From positions 17,478,949-17,542,948 of the forward strand of contig CM072894.1 in the NCBI GenBank assembly GCA_037013685.1: a stretch of DNA of 64,000 nt, given 5' to 3'. This DNA is from Acridotheres tristis (taxonomy: Eukaryota; Chordata; Aves; Passeriformes; Sturnidae). Positions 27,301 through 34,150 of the stretch are shown one piece after another. The notes beneath the pieces were generated by a model, which saw only the letters and a program-made list of their open reading frames with translations, ran no database searches and was not told the origin of the DNA. Position numbers and translations under genes: made by a program. The first letter of the stretch is position 1. The number at the start of each line of letters is the position of its first letter.

Positions 27301-30300
27301 TCACTAAAAAGGAAGTAACATTCAGTCTAAGAAAATTCTGCCATTCCTATGGACACCAGCTATCAGCAAACTCAATAATGCTGATCATTCCCATCTGCTG
27401 TTCGCCATTTCTTAGATGATCTCCAAACTCTTTGAAAATAGAAAACAAATGCAAGGAATACAGCTGAAAAGTACCCTAGAAACTTGCTAGCTGGCAGTGC
27501 AATCCTGTGCAGGATCCGTCCATGTTACCCTCGATGGACTAGAGTACATTTTAATGCTGTAGATGGCATCTTGACAGGGCCCATCCCATAAACCTCTTCT
27601 CATTTTCTCCTTGATTCAGCAGATCTTCTCCCTTCTTAACACAATCTAATCACCCTCACACACATTAGCTCAACTCCTTGAAGGAAATCTACCTTAGGAA
27701 ATTACATAATTTTAGATCTAGGTGTGTAAGAGGAAACATATAACAGCCACTGCTCCAGTAGATCCAAAAATGATCAGTGCATACTAATAAATGCTCCAAA
27801 AAATCACAATGCAAGAAGCGGCACCTTTGGCCTTTCACTGTTATTTTGATACAAAAATCTGTCTCAGGTGCTTCACAGCAGAACACCCACAGTCTGTCCT
27901 TTAAGCTAAACCAACATAACTGCACTTTCCCAAAGTCTCTTTTCCAAAGTTACTGCTATGGAATTCTCAAAATTATCTTAGAAAATGTGATACTCACAAT
28001 ACCTTAAACCCAAGGGAAGTGCATTTTAACAAGAATAGGATAGTGTCATGCTAGCACTGCAAAAAGAGCTTTATTAACCTATGGTATAGTTCATTTATTT
28101 TTAACATACAGAATGATTCCCTTGAAAATGAAAGCAAAACCTTTTTTCCACGTTCATGTTTGTTTTTCTAAGCTAAATTCTTCTCCCATTACATTCAAAG
28201 CAGTAACTTGCTTATGTATATTGCAATCACAAATATTCAGTGCTAATAAAGGAATTATTCAATGTTCTCCAGACTATTCTGCATAGTTTGCTCTCATCAA
28301 ATATTCCTGTGCTGTTACCTACCCTTGCTAAATACCACTATAAGGTGTTCATTTTCCAGCTAATGTTTCACTGTATAGACCACCATCTGGTCATTCAATA
28401 ATATGGAGTTTTACTTATTTGCTCTTAAACTGACATTTGCCCAATAGCATAATCTCAGTCTTGTCCTTTCCGCAGAAAATGTCCTCAAAATGTGGCATTT
28501 TTACAGTTATGGCCAGAATGATTCATCTAGACCCAGGGTGGTTCTGAAACATTTAAACAATAGCTGATTTTAAATGTAGTCCTTTCAAAAATGAATGAGG
28601 TATCTCCAATAAGAATTTGCCAGAATGCATTCCTTACAAAACTTACAGTTGCTCTGGCACATGCAGGTGGACTTTAACAGAGGAAAAAAGAATGGCCCAT
28701 GCTGACTGGTGAACAATTTACTGCTGTAACATGCCAGGCAACCCAATATGCTAATTTCATTTATTTGATGAAGAAATCAGACTGCAACAAATTAGATCAG
28801 TAATCATTCCTCTCTGCTTGTTAGGCCTTATGAAAAAAACATTCATGAGAAGCCAACCTACCTGTCTGGCTTCTGCCACCAATAACCATAAGTCAAAATC
28901 AGTACTGGGAAAAAACCCAGCCTTCTGCAGTGTGCTCCTCCTGTAACAACTACACACCCCTTATGCAACAAATTCATCTCACTTCTTTCACCCACAATAT
29001 TAGCATAGTGGATCTTCCTTGAAAATCGGCCCCTTACCACTAAAAGAAACCTCTTCAACTACTCCTCCCTCCTCCTTCCAACTTCATTAGATCCTGACCT
29101 TTGCCACAGGACATCTATCTTGAACACAAACTCCTCTACTATCACTAAGAAAGCAAATAAGCATTCTAAGCAGGTTATCCAAGAATAGTTTGCATAGACA
29201 AAATCAGAGAGACACTCAAGCAAAGAAAATACTAGATGCAGTGACACAGTAAAACTGCAGCCTAAAAGAAAAAAAGGAAATTTTTTATAAATCCTTTATT
29301 TTTTTAATTGACAGAAGCACTAACTAAAGACCATCACTATTACAGCTTTTAAACCTGAAGGTGTAAACATGCATTGTTATTAATTCAGTTCACCCAAAGT
29401 CTGAATTACACTACACCACCTCTGCAAGCAGAAATTGCCATCTTCCACTGCACGCCAGCATAATCCAGCTCTTTATTGCTGGAGCAAAGCATCTCTGAGC
29501 CCAAGGCCTCAGAGAACACAACAGTACTGGCTAAACGCCACCGAGGATGCAGTGCAGCAGTACAGCAATGTCAGCAGTCCTGCTGACCTAAGGCAACTTT
29601 GTTATGTATTGATATAATAGCTCACAGTAGAGACCTGCAGTATCAGCAAAATCTGTGACAAGTAAAAAAATTCCAATAAGACACTGCAATTTTTTGGAAT
29701 TTATGACTGGTAATGGTCAGTGCAGTTTTGACATGAAGTGCCTATATACAGCTTTCAATACAGCTTTTCAGCTGATGGGAGAATCCTGGATGTTGGTAAC
29801 TACAGCATCTTCCCTTTTTTGCCTCACACAATAACAAGATGCCTACCTGAATTCAGTTCCATACTTCTAATGAAAATAATATCCATTACTTGCAAGTAAA
29901 TCTTTCTGAGCCCCTCACAAATCAAGATATTTTGTGATTCTATCAATCTAAAGCACAAATAAAAACTGGCTAACGGGTGTTGACCTTAAGGATCTTTTCC
30001 AACCCAAGCGATTCTAAGATACTAAGATTCTATGAAAGTAATATACAAATTTAAATATTCTTGATGCTTGTGTTTTAATTCAAGATGCTTAAATCATTAC
30101 GAATTAAAACCAAACCGGAATGGACCTGCTGGACATCTTACATGGAGAATGCATACAGAGAGACCATATCTCTATATATTCTATAAAACTACATGTATGT
30201 GACTACATACACTACATATATAGTGAGTAGCTAGTAATTATATTCTTATTATTGTAGTAATATATTTATAACATATAGTAGCTAATATATGCATAGTCAG

Positions 30301-33300
30301 TGTAGTCCCCATCTAGAGATGCTGGATACACTCATTTTCATCACAGGGCCGCTTACATTTTAATCATGTTTCTCCTATAGCTATGCCAGTCTCAGACCTC
30401 TCCAAGCTACAAACCTTCTTGCAGTCTGCAGATGAAATGCACTGCTGTTGTGCCACCACTCCCCTGCAGAATCAGAACTCCCTTTCATCATATCAATAGA
30501 TTAAAAACAGAACAAACTTACACAGGGCAATATGCCCAGCTCCTTCAGAGCTCCATCAGCCTTTTCTGCTGCCTGATTCACCGTGCCTGACAATGAACCA
30601 GAACCATAACACAAATCCAGAGAGGCTGCCTCACTACCTCCAACATTAATGTTCCACAATGCACATAAAGTTTGTGTTCAGCTTTCACATCCACATACCA
30701 TCACGAGTGCACATTCAGGCACCATAAACTAACGCTTCTCTCCATCTGACAAACTTTCCAACTCTTCTAACCTGAAGATACTAAAAAAAAAGCAAAATCT
30801 TGTTACTAGTCCATAACTTTCCACTCAGTACTATTTACAACTGATGTCAAAGGAATTGAACAGTTCATAAAGTTGAAAGTTACATAATTCCTCATTAGCA
30901 AACATGACATTTGTAGCTAATACTAATAAATTAATTTGCCATTCAAAGCTAATATGCAACCCACAGTATTCTGTGACTAAGAAAAAAAGATGATCAAAAG
31001 CAAATACCATGTTTAATCCAAGGCTATTTCAGCTGTACCTTTATTTGTCACACTTCCTAGATATTCTCCACCCTCATCTTTACAGACAATTGTTGTAATG
31101 ATTAACACTGAGTAATCCTGTGGGAGGAAGAGGGAACCATTTCACTTAACAAATGCTTAAGTGAGGGAAGAGAAAAATTACATATAATTTTGTTTGTTTT
31201 ACCAAGCCTTGCTCCAAGCCATTAGCCCTTGAATAGAATCAATGTATTTCACTTTCTCCCATTTTCTTGTTTTACCAAAGATGGACTGATCTTGCACATG
31301 TCTATGACAACCTGTTTCTAATTTTGTAAAACTGGACAAGTAGAAAGGTGCTCAAGCTGACAGGTTTCTTTGAAAGCCAGATGAGATTTCGAGTATCACT
31401 TTTAATTACGTTTCAGTATGAATTGGAGTTTCTGTGGTTTTTGGCAACTACTTAACACTGTTCACACTCTAAATGAAACTGAGTTTTGAAACTAGCATCC
31501 ATTCAAGAAGAAGGGGTAAAATAACTACTTCTATCTAAGAGATAGCTGTACATAAATCCATTTTTGCAGCAGAGGTAAGACAGACCAAAATGAATCTGGG
31601 AATGCAGAGGTATTGCACCCCAAGTCCTGCCGTTCCAGGTAACAGGCAGCATGCAAGCATTAGACATCCTTGTTTCTCAGCAGTAGACCTCAGTATGACC
31701 TCTGTTCCTGTAACTTTCTACCTTCGCCATATATCTGGACAGTGGATACCAGTTGTTGCATCTATGAAGAGTCAATCAATTGAGAAACTGCATGAGGTTT
31801 CCATGGAAAACACCACACAAATCCTTTGGTATTAGCTCAACCTAGCTCATTTTTATCTGATATAAAAATGCAGTGTAACATGGAAGGCTTCTCTTCAAGA
31901 CTCCCCACCAAACCTCCTTTTTCAGAAGACAAAACCCACACAAAGTGAGCTCACAGCTCAGTCCCTAAGAAAGATAGTTTCAGTTCAGCATATTTAATGT
32001 CTTGTTCTCTTAAAGCCACACACTACTGCTCTTATAGACAGAAAAAATTTTGTCCAAAGTGATTACAATATGCCTATTTGACATAAAAGGTTTCATTCCA
32101 AGCATACTACCCAGCAGCTACCCAGGGTAGCATTCCAGTTCTTTATGCTAAAATTCGTGGATTTGAAAAATGGCCAGGACACCTCTTACTCAGAAGCACA
32201 TGTCACCATAAAACGCAGTTTGTCTAGTCTGGCTTTGTCTCTGTTAGAGACCCTTGCCTCTCATGAAAGCCTGGATTCAGAAAGCCATGTCGAGGCAGAT
32301 AGCATCTGGCTCTGCTCTTTCCCCACACTGGATTGCCCGAGGAAGCACTTACTAGACATACAATACAGAACTTTCATGCCAATAATCGCTGAGGCATTTC
32401 AGCCAAATAGCACATACCAGCTTGAATACTGTGACTGTCCTTGTGTTTCTGCTGTTTCTTTCTCCTCAGTAATTGGCTGCCTGCATATTCCTACACACTC
32501 ATTCTGCCAGTACTGACAATACAACAGGAGACTAACAAGCTTCAGGCACTGCTTTCTTGGTAGTACTAAAGTGAGACCTATGCAAGCATAATCCTGTCAA
32601 GAATTAAGATGAAGGCCTCTGGAAAGGAGTTCACAGATTTGCATTTCATTCCTCAGGATGCTATAGGTCATTTTATCTGCTAGATGGAAAATAAAACATG
32701 GGTATACGCGATTTATACTCCTCCATATACTGTAATTTTTATGAAATTATACAAGAATGCAACTGTGAGCAAAATGAGCCCACAGGATTTTTCAATTTAC
32801 CACCTAACTTTACGAAGAACACTATTTCTTTACAGCTTCCTTCTCTTGTTAACTCTACATGGATAATGGGCGTATCTTGCCTTAAATTAAAACTAAGTAT
32901 TTCAGGAGGGGGCATTTATTTAACAACAATACTTTATACTCACACTCCATCCAGCACTACTGAATAGGGTGAGGTGGGGTCCAGCACTGCTCCGCTATGG
33001 ACGCAAAGCAGCAAGGATGCCCAAGATGTACACAGGAGCCTTATTTTGCCTTCGTAATTTCCCAAAAGAAGTTTCACGCATATGCCACGAGCACCGACTT
33101 ATTTTTCCTGACTTCTTTGTATCACCTCTCATCTGCATTCCTGGGCAGGGTCCGTCTTGACCAGCAGACCCCGTGTTACCGGAGGCCGGGTATGCACAGG
33201 GAGAACAAACCCGAGAGGCCGGGCAGGCTGCGGCGGAGCAGATCTCCGCTGCCCCGGGCTGCAGCGTGTCGGCACGGCCCGCGCACGAGAGCGCTGCGGC

Positions 33301-33767
33301 GGGAAGGGCTCCCAGCGGCGGCTTCGCCTGCTTCCCCTTTCTAGCCCCGGCTCTCCACAGGTCCCCGGGGCGCGGGAGCGGCCCCTCGCCCCGCCGCTGC
33401 CCCGGCTCCGCAGCGCCCCGCGGCAGGTGCTGCCCCATCCCTCCGAGGGCCCCGCCGCCGCCCGGCCCCGCTCTCGCCGCCGACCGCACACCGCGCGGGG
33501 GCTGGCGACCCCGGCCCGCCGCCAGGGGAAGTTTCCCTGCGGTGGAAGGTGGGAGGGTACCCGCAGGCGGCCCGGGACGCGGCCGGGCGGGGCGCGGTGC
33601 ACTTACAGCCGCTTCTCCTGAGGCTGCAGCTGCCGGTGCATGGCCAGGGAGAAGCCGAAGAGGCTGCCCGTCTCCCCGCTCCAGCTGATCACATTGTCCG
33701 TGTCCAGGTTGAAGGCGCCGGCCAGCCCCGGCAGGAGGGGCAGGTAGAGGAGGAGCAGGGCCGCCAT
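299..33767 (-). CDS. ITGA6: Integrin alpha-6, 5' portion (17 exons plus alternative X2; gene runs off the left edge)
   Basis: Integrin alpha-6 pairs with beta-1 or beta-4 to form laminin receptors at the cell surface and in hemidesmosomes. Joining the 17 default exons (2315 coding bases) gives an open frame of 771 codons plus two bases. In order it encodes a signal peptide (about residues 1-18), a mature N-terminus beginning Phe-Asn-Leu-Asp, a seven-bladed FG-GAP propeller with three calcium loops (residues about 319-455), the thigh domain and the beginning of the calf region. Full-length alpha-6 is about 1070-1090 residues, so roughly 300 C-terminal residues, including the furin site, membrane span and tail, lie left of position 1. 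Every junction has GT donor and AG acceptor on the minus strand and phases match throughout. Paralogues ITGA3 and ITGA7 share this architecture, but residue-level agreement is with alpha-6. No break or frameshift is seen. Confidence 0.96.
581..664 (-). CDS. ITGA6: ITGA6 exon 16 (calf-1)
   Basis: This 28-codon exon, phase 0 at both ends (residues 718-745), encodes [20 protein letters not shown] and NPFKRNSN. It contains the sequon Asn-Gly-Ser and two conserved cysteines. A second sequon (Asn-Val-Thr) is formed across the junction with the next exon. It is preceded by an 85-base intron, the shortest here. Confidence 0.95.
750..939 (-). CDS. ITGA6: ITGA6 exon 15 (calf-1)
   Basis: The exon has 190 bases, residues 654-717. 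It encodes [40 protein letters not shown] and [20 protein letters not shown], ending Ala-Tyr-Pro. Acceptor TCTGCAG|T, donor CCT|GTAAGT. It is one of the best conserved blocks of alpha-6. Confidence 0.96.
940..1836 (-). other. ITGA6: ITGA6 intron 14
   Basis: AT-rich intron of 897 bases with GT-AG ends. Nothing further is recognised inside it. Confidence 0.85.
1837..1952 (-). CDS. ITGA6: ITGA6 exon 14 (calf-1 start)
   Basis: The exon has 116 bases, residues 616-653 plus two bases. It encodes [20 protein letters not shown] followed by [18 protein letters not shown]. The paired cysteines and FLKEGCG are hallmarks of laminin-binding alpha subunits. Acceptor TTTAG|G, donor CT|GTAAGT. Confidence 0.95.
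1953..2684 (-). other. ITGA6: ITGA6 intron 13
   Basis: Intron of 732 bases with GT-AG ends. No additional exon or repeat is recognised. Confidence 0.85.
2685..2834 (-). CDS. ITGA6: ITGA6 exon 13 (thigh/calf junction, basic cleavage-type motif)
   Basis: Exactly 50 codons (residues 566-615), phase 0 at both ends. It encodes [20 protein letters not shown], then [10 protein letters not shown] and [13 protein letters not shown]. The Lys-Arg-Arg at residues 591-593 sits where human alpha-6 has the basic site cut by urokinase to give the shortened alpha-6p form. Donor AAA|GTAAGC. Confidence 0.94.
2835..3763 (-). other. ITGA6: ITGA6 intron 12
   Basis: Intron of 929 bases. It contains the CR1-like tail at 3132-3202, listed separately. 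The short open frames in it lack splice context and family resemblance. Confidence 0.85.
3132..3202 (+). mobile_element. CR1 LINE 3' tail fragment
   Basis: The run TTGGAATTAGATGATCCTTG followed by AGGTCCCTTTCAACCCAAACC and ATGATTCTATTCTATTC matches the well-known 3' end of avian CR1 elements, including the short ATTCTATG-type terminal repeats. Only the 3' end (about 70 bases) remains, as is usual for 5'-truncated CR1 copies. It lies antisense to ITGA6 in intron 12. Confidence 0.85.
3764..3921 (-). CDS. ITGA6: ITGA6 exon 12 (thigh)
   Basis: The exon has 158 bases, residues 513-565. It encodes [20 protein letters not shown] with the sequon Asn-Tyr-Thr, a less conserved middle ([15 protein letters not shown]) and a cysteine-containing end [11 protein letters not shown]. 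The acceptor ACATAG|A is followed by AA-ATC, and the donor is CAG|GTAAGG. The middle differs from mammals but the frame is intact. Confidence 0.93.
3922..5169 (-). other. ITGA6: ITGA6 intron 11
   Basis: Intron of 1248 bases with GT-AG ends. Open frames on both strands at about 4220-4550 overlap one another and show no splice-compatible or family signal. Confidence 0.85.
5170..5231 (-). CDS. ITGA6: ITGA6 exon 11 (thigh)
   Basis: This small exon of 62 bases (residues 492-512 plus one base) encodes [20 protein letters not shown]. The conserved cysteine and YTANP motif are typical of the alpha-6 thigh domain. Acceptor TTTACAG|G, donor A|GTAAGT. Confidence 0.93.
5232..5689 (-). other. ITGA6: ITGA6 intron 10
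   Basis: Intron of 458 bases. Nothing further is recognised. Confidence 0.85.
5690..5785 (-). CDS. ITGA6: ITGA6 exon 10 (end of propeller, start of thigh)
   Basis: Ninety-six bases, residues 460-491 plus two bases. It begins with the conserved SRPVISI link from propeller to thigh, then a sequon Asn-Ile-Thr in [13 protein letters not shown], and ends with a charged, low-conservation stretch ([11 protein letters not shown]). Donor AG|GTGAGC. Confidence 0.92.
5786..7496 (-). other. ITGA6: ITGA6 intron 9
   Basis: Intron of 1711 bases. Small open frames near 6200-7390 have no recognisable product. Confidence 0.85.
7497..7624 (-). CDS. ITGA6: ITGA6 exon 9 (last propeller blade, third calcium loop)
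   Basis: The exon has 128 bases, residues 418-459 plus two bases. It encodes [18 protein letters not shown], the third cation loop DLDKNSYPD (DxDxNxYxD form) and [13 protein letters not shown]. The ILDGEKT start is the bird-like variant of this segment as I recall it. Acceptor TTTTTAG|A, donor AG|GTATTA. Confidence 0.94.
7625..8379 (-). other. ITGA6: ITGA6 intron 8
   Basis: Intron of 755 bases, AT-rich. Nothing further is recognised. Confidence 0.85.
8380..8468 (-). CDS. ITGA6: ITGA6 exon 8 (propeller)
   Basis: Eighty-nine bases, residues 388-417. It starts with the Asp that closes the previous calcium loop, then [19 protein letters not shown] and [10 protein letters not shown]. It is separated from exon 7 by a short 131-base intron. 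Donor CAG|GTAATG, phase 0. Confidence 0.95.
8600..8793 (-). CDS. ITGA6: ITGA6 exon 7 (propeller, calcium loops)
   Basis: The exon has 194 bases, residues 323-387 plus one base, acceptor TCTAAG|C and donor G|GTAAAT. It completes the first calcium loop (WQD), carries [20 protein letters not shown], the sequon Asn-Gly-Thr, and [19 protein letters not shown], the second DxNxDGxxD loop, whose last Asp falls in the next exon. The acceptor has a weaker pyrimidine tract than its neighbours. Confidence 0.95.
8794..9244 (-). other. ITGA6: ITGA6 intron between exons 6 and 7
   Basis: Intron of 451 bases with an A-run (plus strand) near 8808-8822, close to the exon 7 acceptor. On the transcript this run is the U-rich tract upstream of the acceptor. 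Confidence 0.85.
9245..9455 (-). CDS. ITGA6: ITGA6 exon 6 (propeller, blade 4-5)
   Basis: The exon has 211 bases, residues 253-322 plus two bases. It encodes [20 protein letters not shown], the FG-GAP core GAPRANHSG (with the sequon Asn-His-Ser), [23 protein letters not shown] and the first half of a calcium loop, which is completed as DLNSDGWQD by the next exon. The donor is GG|GTATGG. It is the common downstream partner of X1 and X2. Confidence 0.95.
9456..10441 (-). other. ITGA6: ITGA6 intron between X2 and exon 6
   Basis: Intron of 986 bases starting at the weak X2 donor GTTTGT. It holds one GCATG motif on the transcript strand (10330-10334), about 110 bases downstream of X2. No further exon is seen. 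Confidence 0.8.
10442..10558 (-). CDS. ITGA6: ITGA6 alternative exon X2
   Basis: Between X1 and the next constitutive exon lies a second open cassette with consensus splice edges (acceptor TTTATAG|GTC, donor TTAG|GTTTGT). It is 117 bases, 39 codons, phase 1 in and out, exactly interchangeable with X1. It encodes [20 protein letters not shown] and ends DIMMNSYL. This resembles the X2 exon of ITGA7 (GLLF start, PDQ-VYKT core, NSYL end) and the rare X2 of mammalian ITGA6. The X1 sequon is missing. The pyrimidine-rich acceptor looks functional, and the GTTTGT donor is weak, as expected of a regulated exon. Whether it is used in this species needs transcripts. Confidence 0.9.
10559..11794 (-). other. 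ITGA6: ITGA6 intron between X1 and X2
   Basis: Intron of 1236 bases whose 3' end is a long pyrimidine-rich tract leading to the X2 acceptor. An open frame at 10989-11255 shows no splice edges or family resemblance. Confidence 0.8.
11795..11926 (-). CDS. ITGA6: ITGA6 exon 5 (X1, default variant exon)
   Basis: This 132-base exon (44 codons, phase 1 in and out) encodes the X1 form of the propeller insert. It starts Gly-Val-Val-Arg-Ala-Glu-Gln-Lys, holds the sequon Asn-Gln-Thr and an acidic run around [11 protein letters not shown], and ends [10 protein letters not shown]. The acceptor TTTTTTCAG has a good polypyrimidine tract and the donor is G|GTAGGA. In mammals X1 is the predominant alpha-6 form. 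The following exon starts GT-TTC and completes a Gly codon from either X1 or X2. Confidence 0.95.
11927..13374 (-). other. ITGA6: ITGA6 intron 4
   Basis: Intron of 1448 bases ending in a strong U-rich acceptor for X1. Nothing further is recognised. Confidence 0.85.
13375..13630 (-). CDS. ITGA6: ITGA6 exon 4 (propeller; common exon before the X1/X2 choice)
   Basis: The exon has 256 bases, residues 124-208 plus one base. It begins [13 protein letters not shown] after acceptor TTGCAG and includes the [20 protein letters not shown] stretch and the FG-GAP motif [12 protein letters not shown]. It ends with a single G left over at donor G|GTATGA. That phase (1) is what both downstream alternative exons require. 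The cysteines match alpha-6 disulphides. Confidence 0.96.
13631..15357 (-). other. ITGA6: ITGA6 intron 3
   Basis: Intron of 1727 bases, with slightly GC-richer sequence at about 13690-13860. The overlapping open frames on both strands there show no coding signal. Confidence 0.85.
15358..15437 (-). CDS. ITGA6: ITGA6 exon 3 (propeller)
   Basis: Eighty bases, residues 97-123, between acceptor CTGCAG|CT and donor GTG|GTAAGT. It encodes [18 protein letters not shown] and then GPGGNVV, a signature of blade 2 in alpha-6. The incoming A completes a Thr codon and the exon ends in phase 0. An unusual GT-rich (transcript: AC-rich) tract ends about 60 bases upstream of its acceptor. Confidence 0.95.
15438..16062 (-). 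other. ITGA6: ITGA6 intron 2
   Basis: Intron of 625 bases. More than a third of it is the GT-rich low-complexity tract at 15498-15730. Confidence 0.85.
15498..15730. repeat. GT-rich low-complexity tract in intron 2
   Basis: About 230 bases built almost only from G and T on the plus strand, as irregular TTTG/TTTGG/GGTTTT units with very few A or C. The transcript strand is therefore A/C-rich. It is not a clean microsatellite. It ends about 60 bases before the exon 3 acceptor and produces long spurious Lys/Gln/Asn/Pro/Thr-rich open frames. Confidence 0.9.
16063..16190 (-). CDS. ITGA6: ITGA6 exon 2 (propeller)
   Basis: Acceptor CTGCAG|G and donor A|GTAAGT bound 128 bases encoding residues 54-96 plus one base. 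The peptide contains LLVGAPRE (the FG-GAP core GAP), the N-glycosylation sequon Asn-Arg-Thr, and the cysteine-bearing LYSCDI segment, all conserved in alpha-6. It follows the 17.4 kb intron 1. Confidence 0.95.
17232..17295. repeat. (GATG)n tetranucleotide microsatellite
   Basis: Sixteen uninterrupted copies of GATG (equivalently ATGG; CATC on the transcript strand). It is a likely length-polymorphic short tandem repeat in intron 1, 0.9-1.1 kb upstream in the gene of exon 2. Confidence 0.97.
24290..24660. other. GC-rich patch inside intron 1
   Basis: About 370 bases clearly richer in G+C and CpG than the surrounding AT-rich intron, with open frames of 73-99 codons on both strands that are composition artefacts. 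It could be an intronic enhancer, an alternative promoter or first exon, or an old insertion. Nothing in it matches a known protein. Confidence 0.5.
26213..26232. repeat. Perfect 20-base palindrome in AT-rich repeat cluster
   Basis: TTAAAGACTTAAGTCTTTAA is its own reverse complement. Around it (26207-26270) the unit AAAACTTAAA recurs three times, suggesting local duplication and inversion. Confidence 0.8.
29970..30034 (+). mobile_element. CR1 LINE 3' tail fragment
   Basis: The stretch TTGACCTTAAGGATCTTTTC then CAACCCAAGCGATTCTAAGA and CTAAGATTCTATG resembles the 3' terminus of a diverged CR1 with its short terminal repeats. Only the tail is left, in intron 1, antisense to the gene. Confidence 0.75.
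30165..30300. repeat. AT-rich low-complexity stretch
   Basis: Imperfect TATA/ACATA-type repeats (CTCTATATATTC, ACTACATATATAGT, AATATATTTATAACATATAG) with almost no G+C. It has no other visible function. Confidence 0.7.
33607..33767 (-). CDS. ITGA6: ITGA6 exon 1 (start codon, signal peptide, propeller start)
   Basis: The ATG is the complement of CAT at 33765-33767. It begins Met-Ala-Ala followed by a leucine-rich core typical of a signal peptide, with likely cleavage after Gly-Leu-Ala-Gly-Ala (residue 18), giving the mature N-terminus FNLDTDN common to alpha-6. The exon continues through [10 protein letters not shown], the first FG-GAP strand, to QPQEKRL. The donor reads CT|GTAAGT and leaves two bases of a leucine codon. 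The start context is CAG-ATG-G, with C at -3 and G at +4, so it is not an optimal Kozak site. The codons just before it (Gln-Glu-Gln) contain no in-frame ATG. The exon lies in a CpG island. Confidence 0.95.
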
Positions 33768-34150
33768 CTGCTCTTGCCCGGCACGGGAACCTGCTGCCAG
33801 TGCCGCCGCCGCTCCCCGCGCTCAGCGCGCTCGCTGTGCCGCGCCGGGCCCGCCCCGCCCCGCCCTCCGCGGGTGCCCGGCCCCCGGCACAGCACAAAAT
33901 GTCCCCGGGGCCGGGCCCCTGCCCCTGGGAGGGGCAGCCGAGGGCGTCGCCCCGCCCGCGAGTCGCCCACAGCGTCCCGGGGCTCCCAGGGGGCTCGCCG
34001 CCTGTCGCGCCCGCGGCCTCGGATGTCTCTGCCCTTGGCGACACAAAGTGAAGCCGGACCGGGGGCGGGTGACGGCCGCAGGTGAGGGCCGGGCCGCAGC
34101 CCCCGCGCACCGCTGGGGAAAAGGGCACAGAGCTCCCACGGCGGGGGCCG
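33768..34150 (-). promoter_or_regulatory. ITGA6: Probable ITGA6 5' UTR and core promoter
   Basis: Immediately upstream of the ATG there is GC-rich sequence with overlapping Sp1-type GC boxes at 33849-33868 (CCCGCCCCGCCCCGCCCTCC; GGGCGGGGCGGGGCGGG on the gene strand), about 80-100 bases from the start codon. No TATA box is seen. This fits a TATA-less, CpG-island promoter. The exact transcription start cannot be read from sequence. Confidence 0.65.

Larger units (their letters stand above)
16191..33606 (-). other. ITGA6: ITGA6 intron 1 (17.4 kb)
   Basis: Large first intron between the CpG-island exon 1 and exon 2. It is mostly AT-rich unique sequence. Recognisable contents are the ATGG tetranucleotide array (17232-17295), a GC-rich patch (24290-24660), an inverted AT-rich repeat (26213-26232), a CR1 tail (29970-30034), an AT-rich low-complexity patch (about 30165-30300) and the inner part of the CpG island. 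No coding exon could be supported inside it. Confidence 0.85.

Noticed and set aside
32145..32516. A 123-codon plus-strand frame in intron 1.
   Set aside because: No family resemblance and opposite to the gene; compatible with a chance open frame.
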